Shown piece by piece: positions 10,784-18,495 of a stretch of 64,000 bases of DNA (its first letter is position 1; every line of letters begins with the position of its first letter). The notes under the pieces are model-generated. The model was given only the letters and a program-made list of their open reading frames with translations, was not told the DNA's origin and searched no databases. Source of the DNA: Marinilactibacillus piezotolerans (lineage in GTDB: Bacteria; Bacillota; Bacilli; Lactobacillales; Carnobacteriaceae_A); NCBI RefSeq assembly GCF_900169305.1, contig NZ_FWDP01000002.1, forward strand, positions 62,001 to 126,000. Direction: 5' to 3'. A program made the translations under genes and the position numbers.

Positions 10784-11329
10784 TTATGTTCGATTGGCTA
10801 ACTTGTTTTTCTTGATTCGCTTCGTCCAGAACCCGCCATTGATATAACGCGGCTCATAAGAAATGATAAAAGCTTTTGTTTCGATTTCATGAATCTTAAC
10901 ATATAAGTCTCTTTCATTTGAACGTGGAGTCAGAATCTCTAGTACGTATCGGTCGCCTTCTTTTCCATAAGCTTGAGTAATCGTGACACCGTATCCGTGA
11001 TTTCTTAATTTCTCTGCAATTTCCCAGCCTCTATCCGGAACAATTGTCGTAACAAGAATATATCCAAGTGCCAGATAATTTTCGATCTTCATTCCGGCAA
11101 AAATCCCGACACCGAATCCTAATGCATATACAGCTACGTTGACAACATTATCAAGGTTGTCCAGTACAAGCCCCAGACCTACTACATAGATTGCAATTTC
11201 TACCATTGCAATAAAAGGAGCAATTTTTTGATATCCCTTCATGGTCAGCATCATCCGCAATGTATTCAGCGTTACATATACAACATTGATACAAAAAATA
11301 GTTACTAACATAGTCCAATCTAATTCCAC
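10784..11329 (-). CDS. UPF0316 / DUF2179 family membrane protein (YebE-like)
   Basis: The 181-aa protein has three hydrophobic helices in the first about 90 residues (WTMLVTIFCINVVYV, APFIAMVEIAIYVVGLGLVL, VVNVAVYALGFGVGIFAG), followed by a cytoplasmic DUF2179-type domain (VTTIVPDRGWEIAEKLRNHGYGVTITQAYGKEGDRYVLEILTPR, shown here only as a family match). This is the UPF0316 architecture; the function is unknown. B. subtilis YebE, a member, is encoded just upstream of purE-purK, and here the gene precedes a purK-like gene, so the neighbourhood is conserved. The start is GTG with AAGGAGAG about 9 nt upstream; the TTT-rich stretch 11340-11378 presumably holds its promoter. Confidence 0.85.
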   Translation of the reverse strand: MELDWTMLVTIFCINVVYVTLNTLRMMLTMKGYQKIAPFIAMVEIAIYVVGLGLVLDNLDNVVNVAVYALGFGVGIFAGMKIENYLALGYILVTTIVPDRGWEIAEKLRNHGYGVTITQAYGKEGDRYVLEILTPRSNERDLYVKIHEIETKAFIISYEPRYINGGFWTKRIKKNKLANRT

Positions 11330-11378
11330 TAACTTCTCTCTCCTTATTTTCTTTATCTAAAGTTTTACATATGATAAG

Positions 11379-11407
11379 AGCTGAGACAAGTCATACCTGT
11401 CTCAGCT
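11379..11407 (-). terminator. Intrinsic terminator-like hairpin after the CNNM/CBS gene
   Basis: Perfect 10-bp stem AGCTGAGACA / TGTCTCAGCT with a 9-nt loop, 15 nt past the stop at 11422. The following U-tract is poor, so termination may be partial. Confidence 0.65.
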
Positions 11408-11421
11408 TAAACGGTTATTGT

Positions 11422-12759
11422 TTATTCCCACTCTTCCAAAGGATCTTCCTTGAAAGTCTTCTCTACTCTCAGGGTCAAAATTCTTGACCCTTCCTGTGAA
11501 TCAACTCGAATCAGCAAATCTTCCAGTTTCAAGAAAGCTTCATCATCTTTACTCGGTACACTGCCGAATTCTGTAATAAAGTATCCGGCAATTGTATCCA
11601 CGTCTTCCGACTCAATCGTTGTCCCGAAGAAGTCATTAAATTTTTCGATGGGCGCTGCACCTTCGACAATAAACTCTTGATCGTTTATCTGTTCGATCAA
11701 CTTGTAACTCTCATCATACTCATCATCGATTTCTCCAACGATCTCTTCTAACAGATCTTCCAATGTAACCAGTCCAACGACTCCGCCATATTCATCGTTC
11801 AATATAGCCATTTGATTTTGAGTCCGTTTTAATTGGAAAATCAAATCATCAATATTAATGGTTTCAGGAACGAAAAGTGCTTCATTGCTGATTTCTTTCA
11901 GATCAATTTCATATAGCGGCTTTTCTTTCGATGCTTTTAATAAGTTTTTAACATGTACGATCCCAATAATATTGTCTTTGTCCTCATAATAAAGCGGAAC
12001 TCTAGAATGCGGTGTATTCAGCATTTCATCGATGTTATCCTTATTATCATCTTCATAGTCCAGCATAAAAGAATCTGTACGGGGAACCATTACTTCTCGA
12101 GCAATCTTGTTATCCAGCGATAAGACGCCTTTCAACATAGAAAATTCTTCTAAGTCAATGATTTCATGATGGTGGCTTTGTTCCAGGAACATACGAAAGT
12201 CATCTCGAGTCATTGTCTCTTCATGGCTGTTGAAATCAAATGGTAATATTCGTTTTAAACCATTTGTAATGGTCCTCAATACCCAAACGATCGGTATAAA
12301 TATTTTATGGACAAAAAGGGCAAGCCCTACAAGCATCAGAGCAGTCTGATCTGGATTCTGAGCGGCTGCTGCTTTTGGAAGCTGTTCTCCGAACACAAGG
12401 ACGAAACAAGCGACCAGCAACGTAATGAGAACCATACTTATGGCATCTGCATAGACGAAATCCCCCAGAATAGTTGCAAATTCATCGGTATAGTAGAAAG
12501 AAGCAACAGCACTGCTGAGCAAAGCTGTCAGCGTTAAGATGGTTCGAACTGCTATCAGATAATCATCCGATCTCTCCAGCAGTTTCAGCACTTTCTTCGC
12601 TCTCTTATTACCTTCTATCGACAATTCGATGATTCTTGTCTGATTCATAGATAAAAGTGCAACTTCAATCGCAGCAAATACCCCATAGACAAGTGTTAAA
12701 CATACAATGAGTGAAACATGCCCAATTAAGGGCTGGATACTCCCAGGATCAGCATTCAT
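11422..12759 (-). CDS. CNNM/HlyC-CorC family membrane protein with CBS pair
   Basis: The protein of about 445 aa has, in order, a DUF21/CNNM transmembrane domain (four hydrophobic segments, residues about 10-190, including FAAIEVALLSMNQTR and FGEQLPKAAAAQNP), a tandem CBS-domain pair (VMVPRTDSFMLD to LEDLLEEIVGEI) and a C-terminal CorC_HlyC domain (FIVEGAAPIEKFNDFF onward). Members are Mg2+ transporters or exporters in some bacteria; the old name hemolysin is misleading. The FGEQLPK motif is the conserved FGE(I/Q)xPK of the DUF21 domain. An open frame continues 30 codons upstream, but that segment is lysine-rich and unlike the family, and a GGAG-containing ribosome-binding region precedes the ATG at 12759. 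Downstream of a PBP gene, ending in its own hairpin. Confidence 0.87.
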   Translation of the reverse strand: MNADPGSIQPLIGHVSLIVCLTLVYGVFAAIEVALLSMNQTRIIELSIEGNKRAKKVLKLLERSDDYLIAVRTILTLTALLSSAVASFYYTDEFATILGDFVYADAISMVLITLLVACFVLVFGEQLPKAAAAQNPDQTALMLVGLALFVHKIFIPIVWVLRTITNGLKRILPFDFNSHEETMTRDDFRMFLEQSHHHEIIDLEEFSMLKGVLSLDNKIAREVMVPRTDSFMLDYEDDNKDNIDEMLNTPHSRVPLYYEDKDNIIGIVHVKNLLKASKEKPLYEIDLKEISNEALFVPETINIDDLIFQLKRTQNQMAILNDEYGGVVGLVTLEDLLEEIVGEIDDEYDESYKLIEQINDQEFIVEGAAPIEKFNDFFGTTIESEDVDTIAGYFITEFGSVPSKDDEAFLKLEDLLIRVDSQEGSRILTLRVEKTFKEDPLEEWE

Positions 12760-12897
12760 TCTCTTCTTTTTCTCCTTTTTTTCGTAAACTTTTTTAGGTT
12801 GTTTTATCAAAATCAAAGCCACTATATCACATATCAGTCTGTGTAACAATAGACTGAGTGTTTTGTGCTTTTTTGTACATTTTTACTTGTTCCGCTT

Positions 12898-14952
12898 TTA
12901 CTCTGCTCCTTTTAATTCAGGCAGTATCGGTAAGAAGCGGTCAACGACTTCACCACTTGCTTTCCCTTCCATAAATCCTAAGAAACTAAATGAATCATCT
13001 TGTGCATCAAACGCGTAAACAAAACCATTTGTGACAATCTCACCATCCTGATTGATCTCAGCCGTTCCTGTCTTCGCACCGATTGGGAATGGTACAGTAG
13101 AGAAAGGATGTGCAGTTCCATTTTCGTCTGCGACTGCATTTACTAAAGCTTCTCTGACGATCTGAGCTGATTCCGCTGTTACTGGAGTCAACTGATTTGG
13201 TTCTGTTTCTTCAAGTAAAAGCGTCGGGAAAGTCATGGAGCCTTGATTTACAACAGACGAGTAAAAAGATATCTGATGGATCGGACTCATTAATGTTTCT
13301 CCTTGTCCATAAGCTGTATCTGCTAATAAAGCTGTCTGACTGATACTGCCATCGTTAGAGATTTGGGCAGGCTGCATGCTGATTGGCAGATTCATGCTTG
13401 CGCCGAATGGAAATTGAGTCAACCCTTCTAAAAAGGTATCAGCGCCCATTTCCAATGCTTCCATTGCAAAGTAAATATTATCAGAATACGTGATTGCCGC
13501 TTGCAGATCGACTTCTATGACCGCATCGCTCACTCTTGTAATGTCGTGATTCCCTAAAGAGCCATCTTCTGGCTGCCAGTCCAGACCTTCAATTGTGTGA
13601 GTTTCTTCCGGTACAATCGTTCCTGCATCAAGTCCGATCATTGAAGTTAGTATTTTAAATGTAGATCCAGGAGCGTATCTTGAAGAATAACGTGTCAAGA
13701 AAGGACTGTCTGGATTATCAGCATAAGCAGCGTACTGTTCAGCAGATATTCCTTGCGTAAATAACTGCGGATCATAAGAAGGAGAGCTTGCTGCCACCAG
13801 CAGTTCACCTGATGCAGGATCCATCACAACAGCTGAACCAGGTTCACCATTGAACTGGTCGTAGGCTGCTTGCTGTAAATTCATATCGATCGTCAAACGG
13901 ATATTCTCACCATTCTGAGCTTCAGACTCTATCAAAACTGTTTTAGTTTCGCCAGCCTCTGATTCGATGTAAATACGTCCTCCTTTGCTGCCGCGCAGTC
14001 TGTCATCCAGAGCTGCTTCAAGACCTGTTTTTCCAACTACGTCTCCAGTAATCAGAGTAGGATTAATCTCAATATCTTCAGCAGTAACTTCACCGACATA
14101 GCCAGTCAAATGTGCTGCTGCTTCTCCAAGAGGGTACATACGCGCTTCTGTTTGAGTATATCTAACACCTGTCAGTTCAGGTCTATCCCCTTCTTGGACA
14201 ACTGTTATAGGGACCAGGCTTTCCTCTGTTACCCAAGACTGTTCCAGCAGTGTTTCCAATTCAGAGACTTCTGTTTCAAATGCTTCAGCAATGGCTGCTA
14301 TGTTTTCTTGTCGTTCATTTCCTTCACCCAGCATGGCCGGGTATAACCCGGCTTGCCACGCACTGCCGTTTCCTGCCAGCATATTGCCGTTGCGATCGTT
14401 TATATTACCACGGTCTCCTTCTTCTGAAGCGATTCTGACGGTATCGCCCGCTGCCATATCAGGAAAAATCAGTGATGGTTGCCAATCGACAAACATCTCT
14501 TCTTCCGTTTCAGTGAAAGTAGTCTGATATTCCAGATCTTCTAACTTACCCAGTGACGTATCCATTGACAAGGTATACGAAAATTCATACTGATCTGTTT
14601 CTTCGTTTAAAGTTAATGTTGACTGAGTTTCCATTAAATTTCCTGCACCGATCGCAGAAAAAATCGTTTGATACCGTTCTCCGATTTCTTCTCGTGTATT
14701 CGCAGAATCACTGATTGAGGATTCTGATAATAATGGTACAAAACTCTCCATATCCACTTGTCTTAGTGCTGCTAAGTATTCTTCTGTTAAATCTTCAGCT
14801 TGTGCCTGACGTCTTTGGGCTGCTTGACTGGACTGCCAGCTTTGATATCCAAAGTATCCGCCTACAGCAACTGCGATGACCAACACAATGATTAATGGAA
14901 TCAGCCATACTTTCTTACTTTTATTAGAAGAATGATTAGGTGTTCTTTTCAT
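12898..14952 (-). CDS. Class B penicillin-binding protein of the MecA/PBP5 (low-affinity) type
   Basis: This is a D,D-transpeptidase that crosslinks peptidoglycan outside the membrane. The 684-aa protein has a single N-terminal transmembrane anchor (VWLIPLIIVLVIAVAVGGYFGY), an NTF2-like MecA_N domain (about 45-160), a PBP dimerisation domain (RGNINDRNGNML to about 340) and a C-terminal transpeptidase. Active-site motifs: Ser430 in STFK, S490-D-N, and Lys627 in KTGTA. The MecA_N domain marks the PBP2a/PBP5fm/PBP3 (Bacillus PbpC) group, whose members are often poorly acylated by beta-lactams. The ribosome-binding site AGGGGG lies close to the ATG. It lies 87 nt below the TIM-barrel gene in a cell-wall cluster with a carboxypeptidase and a glucosaminidase. 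Resistance cannot be inferred from sequence alone. Confidence 0.9.
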   Translation of the reverse strand: MKRTPNHSSNKSKKVWLIPLIIVLVIAVAVGGYFGYQSWQSSQAAQRRQAQAEDLTEEYLAALRQVDMESFVPLLSESSISDSANTREEIGERYQTIFSAIGAGNLMETQSTLTLNEETDQYEFSYTLSMDTSLGKLEDLEYQTTFTETEEEMFVDWQPSLIFPDMAAGDTVRIASEEGDRGNINDRNGNMLAGNGSAWQAGLYPAMLGEGNERQENIAAIAEAFETEVSELETLLEQSWVTEESLVPITVVQEGDRPELTGVRYTQTEARMYPLGEAAAHLTGYVGEVTAEDIEINPTLITGDVVGKTGLEAALDDRLRGSKGGRIYIESEAGETKTVLIESEAQNGENIRLTIDMNLQQAAYDQFNGEPGSAVVMDPASGELLVAASSPSYDPQLFTQGISAEQYAAYADNPDSPFLTRYSSRYAPGSTFKILTSMIGLDAGTIVPEETHTIEGLDWQPEDGSLGNHDITRVSDAVIEVDLQAAITYSDNIYFAMEALEMGADTFLEGLTQFPFGASMNLPISMQPAQISNDGSISQTALLADTAYGQGETLMSPIHQISFYSSVVNQGSMTFPTLLLEETEPNQLTPVTAESAQIVREALVNAVADENGTAHPFSTVPFPIGAKTGTAEINQDGEIVTNGFVYAFDAQDDSFSFLGFMEGKASGEVVDRFLPILPELKGAE

Positions 14953-15039
14953 GTTACCCCCTGCTTTCCAGTAATTGTCTATCCATTATCGTATTATTCT
15001 GCTGATTAACTTGCTGACAGCCAAATCCAACCCGCTGCT

Positions 15040-15729
15040 TTACTGTTCAAAGTTGTCTTTTTCTTTTTCTCTATATTTATCCATTTTTTTACTGAATAAC
15101 TTCCCATTTGAAGGAGGCGTGTATGTAATAGCATTAGCACCCGCTTCAATCGTTTCTTTTATACTCTCTTCTGTAGGACCGCCCGTTGCAATAATTGGGA
15201 GTTTCGGATATTTTTGTCGGATTTCTCTCACTAAATCTGCTGTGTTCCCTGCATTTGAGACATTTAAAATATCTACTCCAGCTGCTAATCGTTCATCGAT
15301 ATCAGTGTATTCCGAAACAATTGTCATAATGATCGGGATATCGACGACTTCATTGATGGCTTCGATCGTATCAACCGGAGTAGGCGCATTAACAACGACC
15401 GCAAGGCAGCCGTGCGATTCAGCAAACAGCGCCATATTAGCTGAACGTGGCCCCTGAGTCGTACCGCCTCCCACTCCCGCCATTACTGGAATTGTCGAGA
15501 CAGAAGTGATAGCTTCAATAATAGCTGGGTGAGGTGTAAAGGGGTATACTGCCATGATCGCATCTGCATTATTGTTCATAATAATGGCAATATCCGTTGT
15601 AAACAGAAGCGCTTTGAATCGTTTGCCATTAATATTGATTCCGCTGGCTTCTCTGATCACATCCGGAACAGCAATATAGTCTTTACGCAGATTAGTCTGA
15701 ACGAGCGGCATCTCTTTTTTCTTTGTCAT
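15040..15729 (-). CDS. TIM-barrel protein of unknown function (putative hydrolase family)
   Basis: The 229-aa protein has repeating beta/alpha units: IAIIMNNNADAIMAVYPF, IPVMAGVGGGTTQG, CLAVVVNAPTPVDTIEAI, IPIIMTIV, VDILNVSNAG, LPIIATGGPTEESIKETIEAGANAITYTPP (given here as the phosphate-binding end of a barrel). The GVGGGTTQGPRSANMALFAES and IATGGPTEES loops suggest binding of a phosphorylated ligand at the C-terminal end of the barrel. Similar proteins in Lactobacillales are annotated as hydrolase, without proof of function; I do not assign one. The ATG overlaps the TGA of the GH73 gene (ATGA), so the two are coupled. AGAGGG lies about 9 nt upstream. Confidence 0.6.
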   Translation of the reverse strand: MTKKKEMPLVQTNLRKDYIAVPDVIREASGININGKRFKALLFTTDIAIIMNNNADAIMAVYPFTPHPAIIEAITSVSTIPVMAGVGGGTTQGPRSANMALFAESHGCLAVVVNAPTPVDTIEAINEVVDIPIIMTIVSEYTDIDERLAAGVDILNVSNAGNTADLVREIRQKYPKLPIIATGGPTEESIKETIEAGANAITYTPPSNGKLFSKKMDKYREKEKDNFEQ

Positions 15730-16364
15730 GTATCTGTACCCTCTTTTATTCTATTTTCTCGATCATATTGATCTAAATCGTATTCTTCAATCAATGAGAT
15801 GACCTTTTCGGGATACTCAGGATCTGTCGCATAGCCTGCCGTTTTCAATGCCTCTGCTGATGCTTCATATGTCGGCGCTTCGATCACTTCTTGATATAAA
15901 TTTTCGTCCCATTCTGTCCCATCTCTTAGCAAATCAGCATAATCTTCCATAGATGCTTTCATTGAATCATAGGTTCTGAATTCTGTTTCAATCTCAATCC
16001 ATTCATTGTTCTCAAATTCTTTAGTCACATATTTTTCTTCATTACCATACCCTTTGATTCCATAATAATTCTGTTCTTCTTGTGCTAACTCGCTTTTCCC
16101 CCAGTTTGATTCCAAAATAGCTTGGGCAATTGCTACACTGGGCCGTATGCCATGTGTCGATTCCAGTAAAATGGCATTTTCAGCAGCTTTCTCAATGAAT
16201 TGCTGCTCATAGCTAATGAATACGCCTTCTGGTCTATCCAGCAATTGCTTTGCCATAAAGGCGATTGAAAACACAAAAAAGATGATTGCGATTAATCCGA
16301 TTTTCAACATCAGCATAAGCGGATGCTGCTTGCGGTTACGCTTTTTTCTCTTTTTTTTCGGCAC
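15726..16364 (-). CDS. Membrane-anchored GH73 endo-beta-N-acetylglucosaminidase
   Basis: The 212-aa protein starts with a very basic cytoplasmic tail (MPKKKRKKRNRK), one transmembrane helix (LMLMLKIGLIAIIFFVFSIAFMA), then an extracellular GH73 (LytG/FlgJ-like) glucosaminidase domain. The catalytic Glu is in AIAQAILESNWGKSELA, and the YYGIKGY and FRTYDSMKASMEDYADLL motifs are typical of the family. It would cleave GlcNAc-MurNAc bonds in peptidoglycan. It carries no cell-wall repeat domain, so it acts close to the membrane. The start is GTG with AAGGAG about 9-10 nt upstream. It is between the VanY gene (33 nt upstream) and the TIM-barrel gene (4-nt overlap), in one operon. Confidence 0.88.
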   Translation of the reverse strand: MPKKKRKKRNRKQHPLMLMLKIGLIAIIFFVFSIAFMAKQLLDRPEGVFISYEQQFIEKAAENAILLESTHGIRPSVAIAQAILESNWGKSELAQEEQNYYGIKGYGNEEKYVTKEFENNEWIEIETEFRTYDSMKASMEDYADLLRDGTEWDENLYQEVIEAPTYEASAEALKTAGYATDPEYPEKVISLIEEYDLDQYDRENRIKEGTDT

Positions 16365-16397
16365 GCCGATCTTCTCCTTAGGTCAACCGTTAATAGG

Positions 16398-17252
16398 CTA
16401 CTCTTGAGTACTTGTTTCTCTTTCTTTTAACAATTCAATATATTGTTCTAAAACCAAGCCTTGTTCAACTATATACTGAGCATTTTCTTTTCCGACATAT
16501 CTGAAATGCCAGGATTCGTAATTAATGCCTGTCAGATCGCTTGTTCCTTCAGGATAACGCAATATAAATCCGTAGTCAGCCATTGTTTCCTCCAGCCAAT
16601 GCTGGGAAGGTTGTGTGTCATACTCCGGAATCAGTCCTTTCCCAGAAGCGATCCACTCCTGATCTACAATATCGACGGCTAACCCTGTATGATGTTCACT
16701 GCTTCTGGGAACAGCTATATACTCTTCCGTTTTCTCAATTGCTTCAGCCTCTGAGTATCCTTCTTTCATATAATTATTTACACTGCGGTCATAGTTGTTC
16801 TGCTGTCTTTCTACAGAGCGGTATCCTGATGCAAAGTAGAGCTGATATCCTGCTTCTTTTGCAGCTGCGACCCAGTTCTGAAAGGGTTCAACAATTCGTT
16901 CATCTATTTCTTTTTGCGGCTCTACTTCTACTAGATTTGTTTCATATCCTTCAGGTAATGGATTCTCTCTATTGACAAGAATCAGATTCCAGTCTGTCGA
17001 GCTTGCATCTTCAGGCAATGCTTCTATCAGTGCTGCATGCTTTTGTTCTTCTGCTGATAAAGGTTCTTCTTGATTCGACGATTCAGTTGTTCCAGACTCT
17101 GACTGTCCTGATTCATTTGCATTCGTTGCTGTTTCTGTCTGTCCAGTAGATTGCTCATTGGATTGTTCTGGCTCAGTTGCTTTGTTTTGTTCTTGAGCAC
17201 ACCCCGTCAGAAGCAGTAAGCTTGCTGGTATTATGGTCCATTTATTTTTCAT
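16398..17252 (-). CDS. VanY-type D-alanyl-D-alanine carboxypeptidase lipoprotein (M15B)
   Basis: The 284-aa protein has a lipoprotein signal (MKNKWTIIPASLLLLTGC, Cys18 lipidated), then a disordered Glu/Ser/Thr/Gln-rich spacer (about 20-70) and a VanY domain. Zinc and catalytic residues can be seen: the SxxHxxGxAxD motif as SSEHHTGLAVDIVD, and the ExxH motif as ESWHFRYVG; YFASGYRSVERQQ is the usual substrate-cleft segment. It would trim the terminal D-Ala from stem peptides on the outer membrane face. There is no vanR/S/A/X nearby, so a housekeeping role (as for DdcY/YodJ) is more likely than vancomycin resistance. It is the first gene of an operon with GH73 and TIM-barrel genes; its promoter is at 17288-17317. 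Confidence 0.88.
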   Translation of the reverse strand: MKNKWTIIPASLLLLTGCAQEQNKATEPEQSNEQSTGQTETATNANESGQSESGTTESSNQEEPLSAEEQKHAALIEALPEDASSTDWNLILVNRENPLPEGYETNLVEVEPQKEIDERIVEPFQNWVAAAKEAGYQLYFASGYRSVERQQNNYDRSVNNYMKEGYSEAEAIEKTEEYIAVPRSSEHHTGLAVDIVDQEWIASGKGLIPEYDTQPSQHWLEETMADYGFILRYPEGTSDLTGINYESWHFRYVGKENAQYIVEQGLVLEQYIELLKERETSTQE

Positions 17253-17287
17253 ACTAAAAATCTCCTATTGTCTCTCTAACTGCACTT

Positions 17288-17317
17288 ATTTTACCATAAC
17301 GCAACGGCTTATAACAA
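17288..17317 (-). promoter_or_regulatory. Promoter of the vanY operon
   Basis: Minus strand: -35 TTGTTA (17312-17317), 18-nt spacer, extended -10 TGG-TAAAAT (hexamer 17288-17293), 36 nt before the VanY ATG. Confidence 0.6.
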
Positions 17318-17365
17318 AGTCCTCATGAATATCTAAACTTTTTTAAACGGTTTCGCCATTTTTTT

Positions 17366-17373
17366 GATATAAT
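17366..17373 (+). promoter_or_regulatory. Candidate promoter for the Gfo/Idh/MocA oxidoreductase
   Basis: Extended -10 TGA-TATAAT (hexamer 17368-17373) with no good -35; about 90 nt before the ATG. A second AT-rich TATAAAT at about 17441 is an alternative. Confidence 0.4.
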
Positions 17374-17464
17374 AAAAGTAATGCCTCTTTCTATCGGAAA
17401 TTTGTCAATTGGTAGGGAAGGAACACTTTAAAAAAACAGTATAAATTAGAAAGAAGGAGTAAAG

Positions 17465-18433
17465 ATGAAGAAAATCAAGTGGGGTATTATTGGATTAGGC
17501 GGCATCGCTCATGACTTCGCTGCTGCTTTTCAGTCAGAACAAGCAGAGCTGGTCGCAGTTGGGTCAAGAACACTTCAGAAAGCACAAGAGTTTGCAGATC
17601 AGTATCAAGTACCGAAAGCTTACGGTCATTATGAAGCGCTTTGTTTCGATCCGGATATTGATATCGTATACTTAGCTACACCGAATAGTCATCATGCGGA
17701 AAATATCAAAATGGTGCTGAATGCCGGCAAGCACGTTCTCTGCGAAAAAGCTATAACGATGAACGCTGATCAATTGAATGAAGTACTGGAACTGGCAAAA
17801 GAAAAGAATCTGATCGTTGCAGAAGCGATGACGATTTACCATATGCCGCTTTATCAACAACTGAAAGCCCGCATTGAGTCTGGAGAATTTGGAGCGCTGA
17901 AAATGGTCAATGCTATGTTCGGAAGTCTGAAAGATACAGATCCGTCTATGCGCTTTTTCAATAAAGAGCTGGGTGGCGGTGCGTTGCTGGACATTGGTGT
18001 CTACGCTTTAAGCTTTGTCCGCTATTTCTTAAGCAGCCAGCCGACAACGCTTCAGACATTGGCTCAGCTTTATGAAACGGGCGTTGATGAAATGAGTACC
18101 ATACAAATGAAAAACGAGCAGAATGAATTATCAACTGTCTCTCTATCCTTTAGAGGAAAAATGCCGAAACAAGGCGTCATTGTCTGCGAGAATGCCTACA
18201 TCACTGCACTAAACTATCCAAGAGCAGACAAAGCCGTCATCACTTATCCGGACGGCACAACCGAAGTCGTTGAAGCGGGTGACTCCGGATCAGCACTGGC
18301 ATATGAAGTCGAAGCTTTATCAGAAACTCTTTTGAATCAAGAAAATCAATCCTATATCGAACTGACAAAAGACGTAACCGACTTAATGGACCAAGCTGCA
18401 AAGGCTTGGGGAATGGATCTGACAGATAAATAA
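17465..18433 (+). CDS. Gfo/Idh/MocA family NAD(P)-dependent oxidoreductase
   Basis: The 322-aa cytoplasmic protein has an N-terminal Rossmann fold with WGIIGLGGIAHDFAAAF (GxGxxA-type dinucleotide loop). The family's EKP-like motif appears as LCEKAITM, and the C-terminal alpha/beta domain carries the GGGALLDIGVYAL motif. The EKA variant and this C-terminal motif are found in the dihydrodiol-dehydrogenase/glucose-fructose-oxidoreductase branch. The substrate is probably a sugar or cyclic polyol but cannot be named. It stands alone between divergent vanY and convergent ABC transporter genes. AAGGAG lies 7 nt before the ATG. It ends in a strong bidirectional terminator. Confidence 0.85.
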   Translation: MKKIKWGIIGLGGIAHDFAAAFQSEQAELVAVGSRTLQKAQEFADQYQVPKAYGHYEALCFDPDIDIVYLATPNSHHAENIKMVLNAGKHVLCEKAITMNADQLNEVLELAKEKNLIVAEAMTIYHMPLYQQLKARIESGEFGALKMVNAMFGSLKDTDPSMRFFNKELGGGALLDIGVYALSFVRYFLSSQPTTLQTLAQLYETGVDEMSTIQMKNEQNELSTVSLSFRGKMPKQGVIVCENAYITALNYPRADKAVITYPDGTTEVVEAGDSGSALAYEVEALSETLLNQENQSYIELTKDVTDLMDQAAKAWGMDLTDK

Positions 18434-18438
18434 ACTCA

Positions 18439-18476
18439 AAAACCGTTCAATCGCTGTTAAACGATTGAACGGTTTT
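18439..18476. terminator. Bidirectional terminator between the oxidoreductase and the FtsX-type permease gene
   Basis: Perfect 15-bp stem (18439-18453 with 18462-18476) with an 8-nt loop. A-rich on the left and T-rich on the right, so it works for both convergent genes. Confidence 0.9.
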
Positions 18477-18495
18477 CCTTTATATCAAGTACCTT

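Noticed and set aside
14975-15457. 160-aa plus-strand frame over the TIM-barrel gene
   Set aside because: Serine/isoleucine-rich antisense of a conserved barrel; no ribosome-binding site.
16398-17252. vanY as part of a glycopeptide-resistance cluster
   Set aside because: No vanRS, ligase or vanX nearby; a housekeeping carboxypeptidase fits better.
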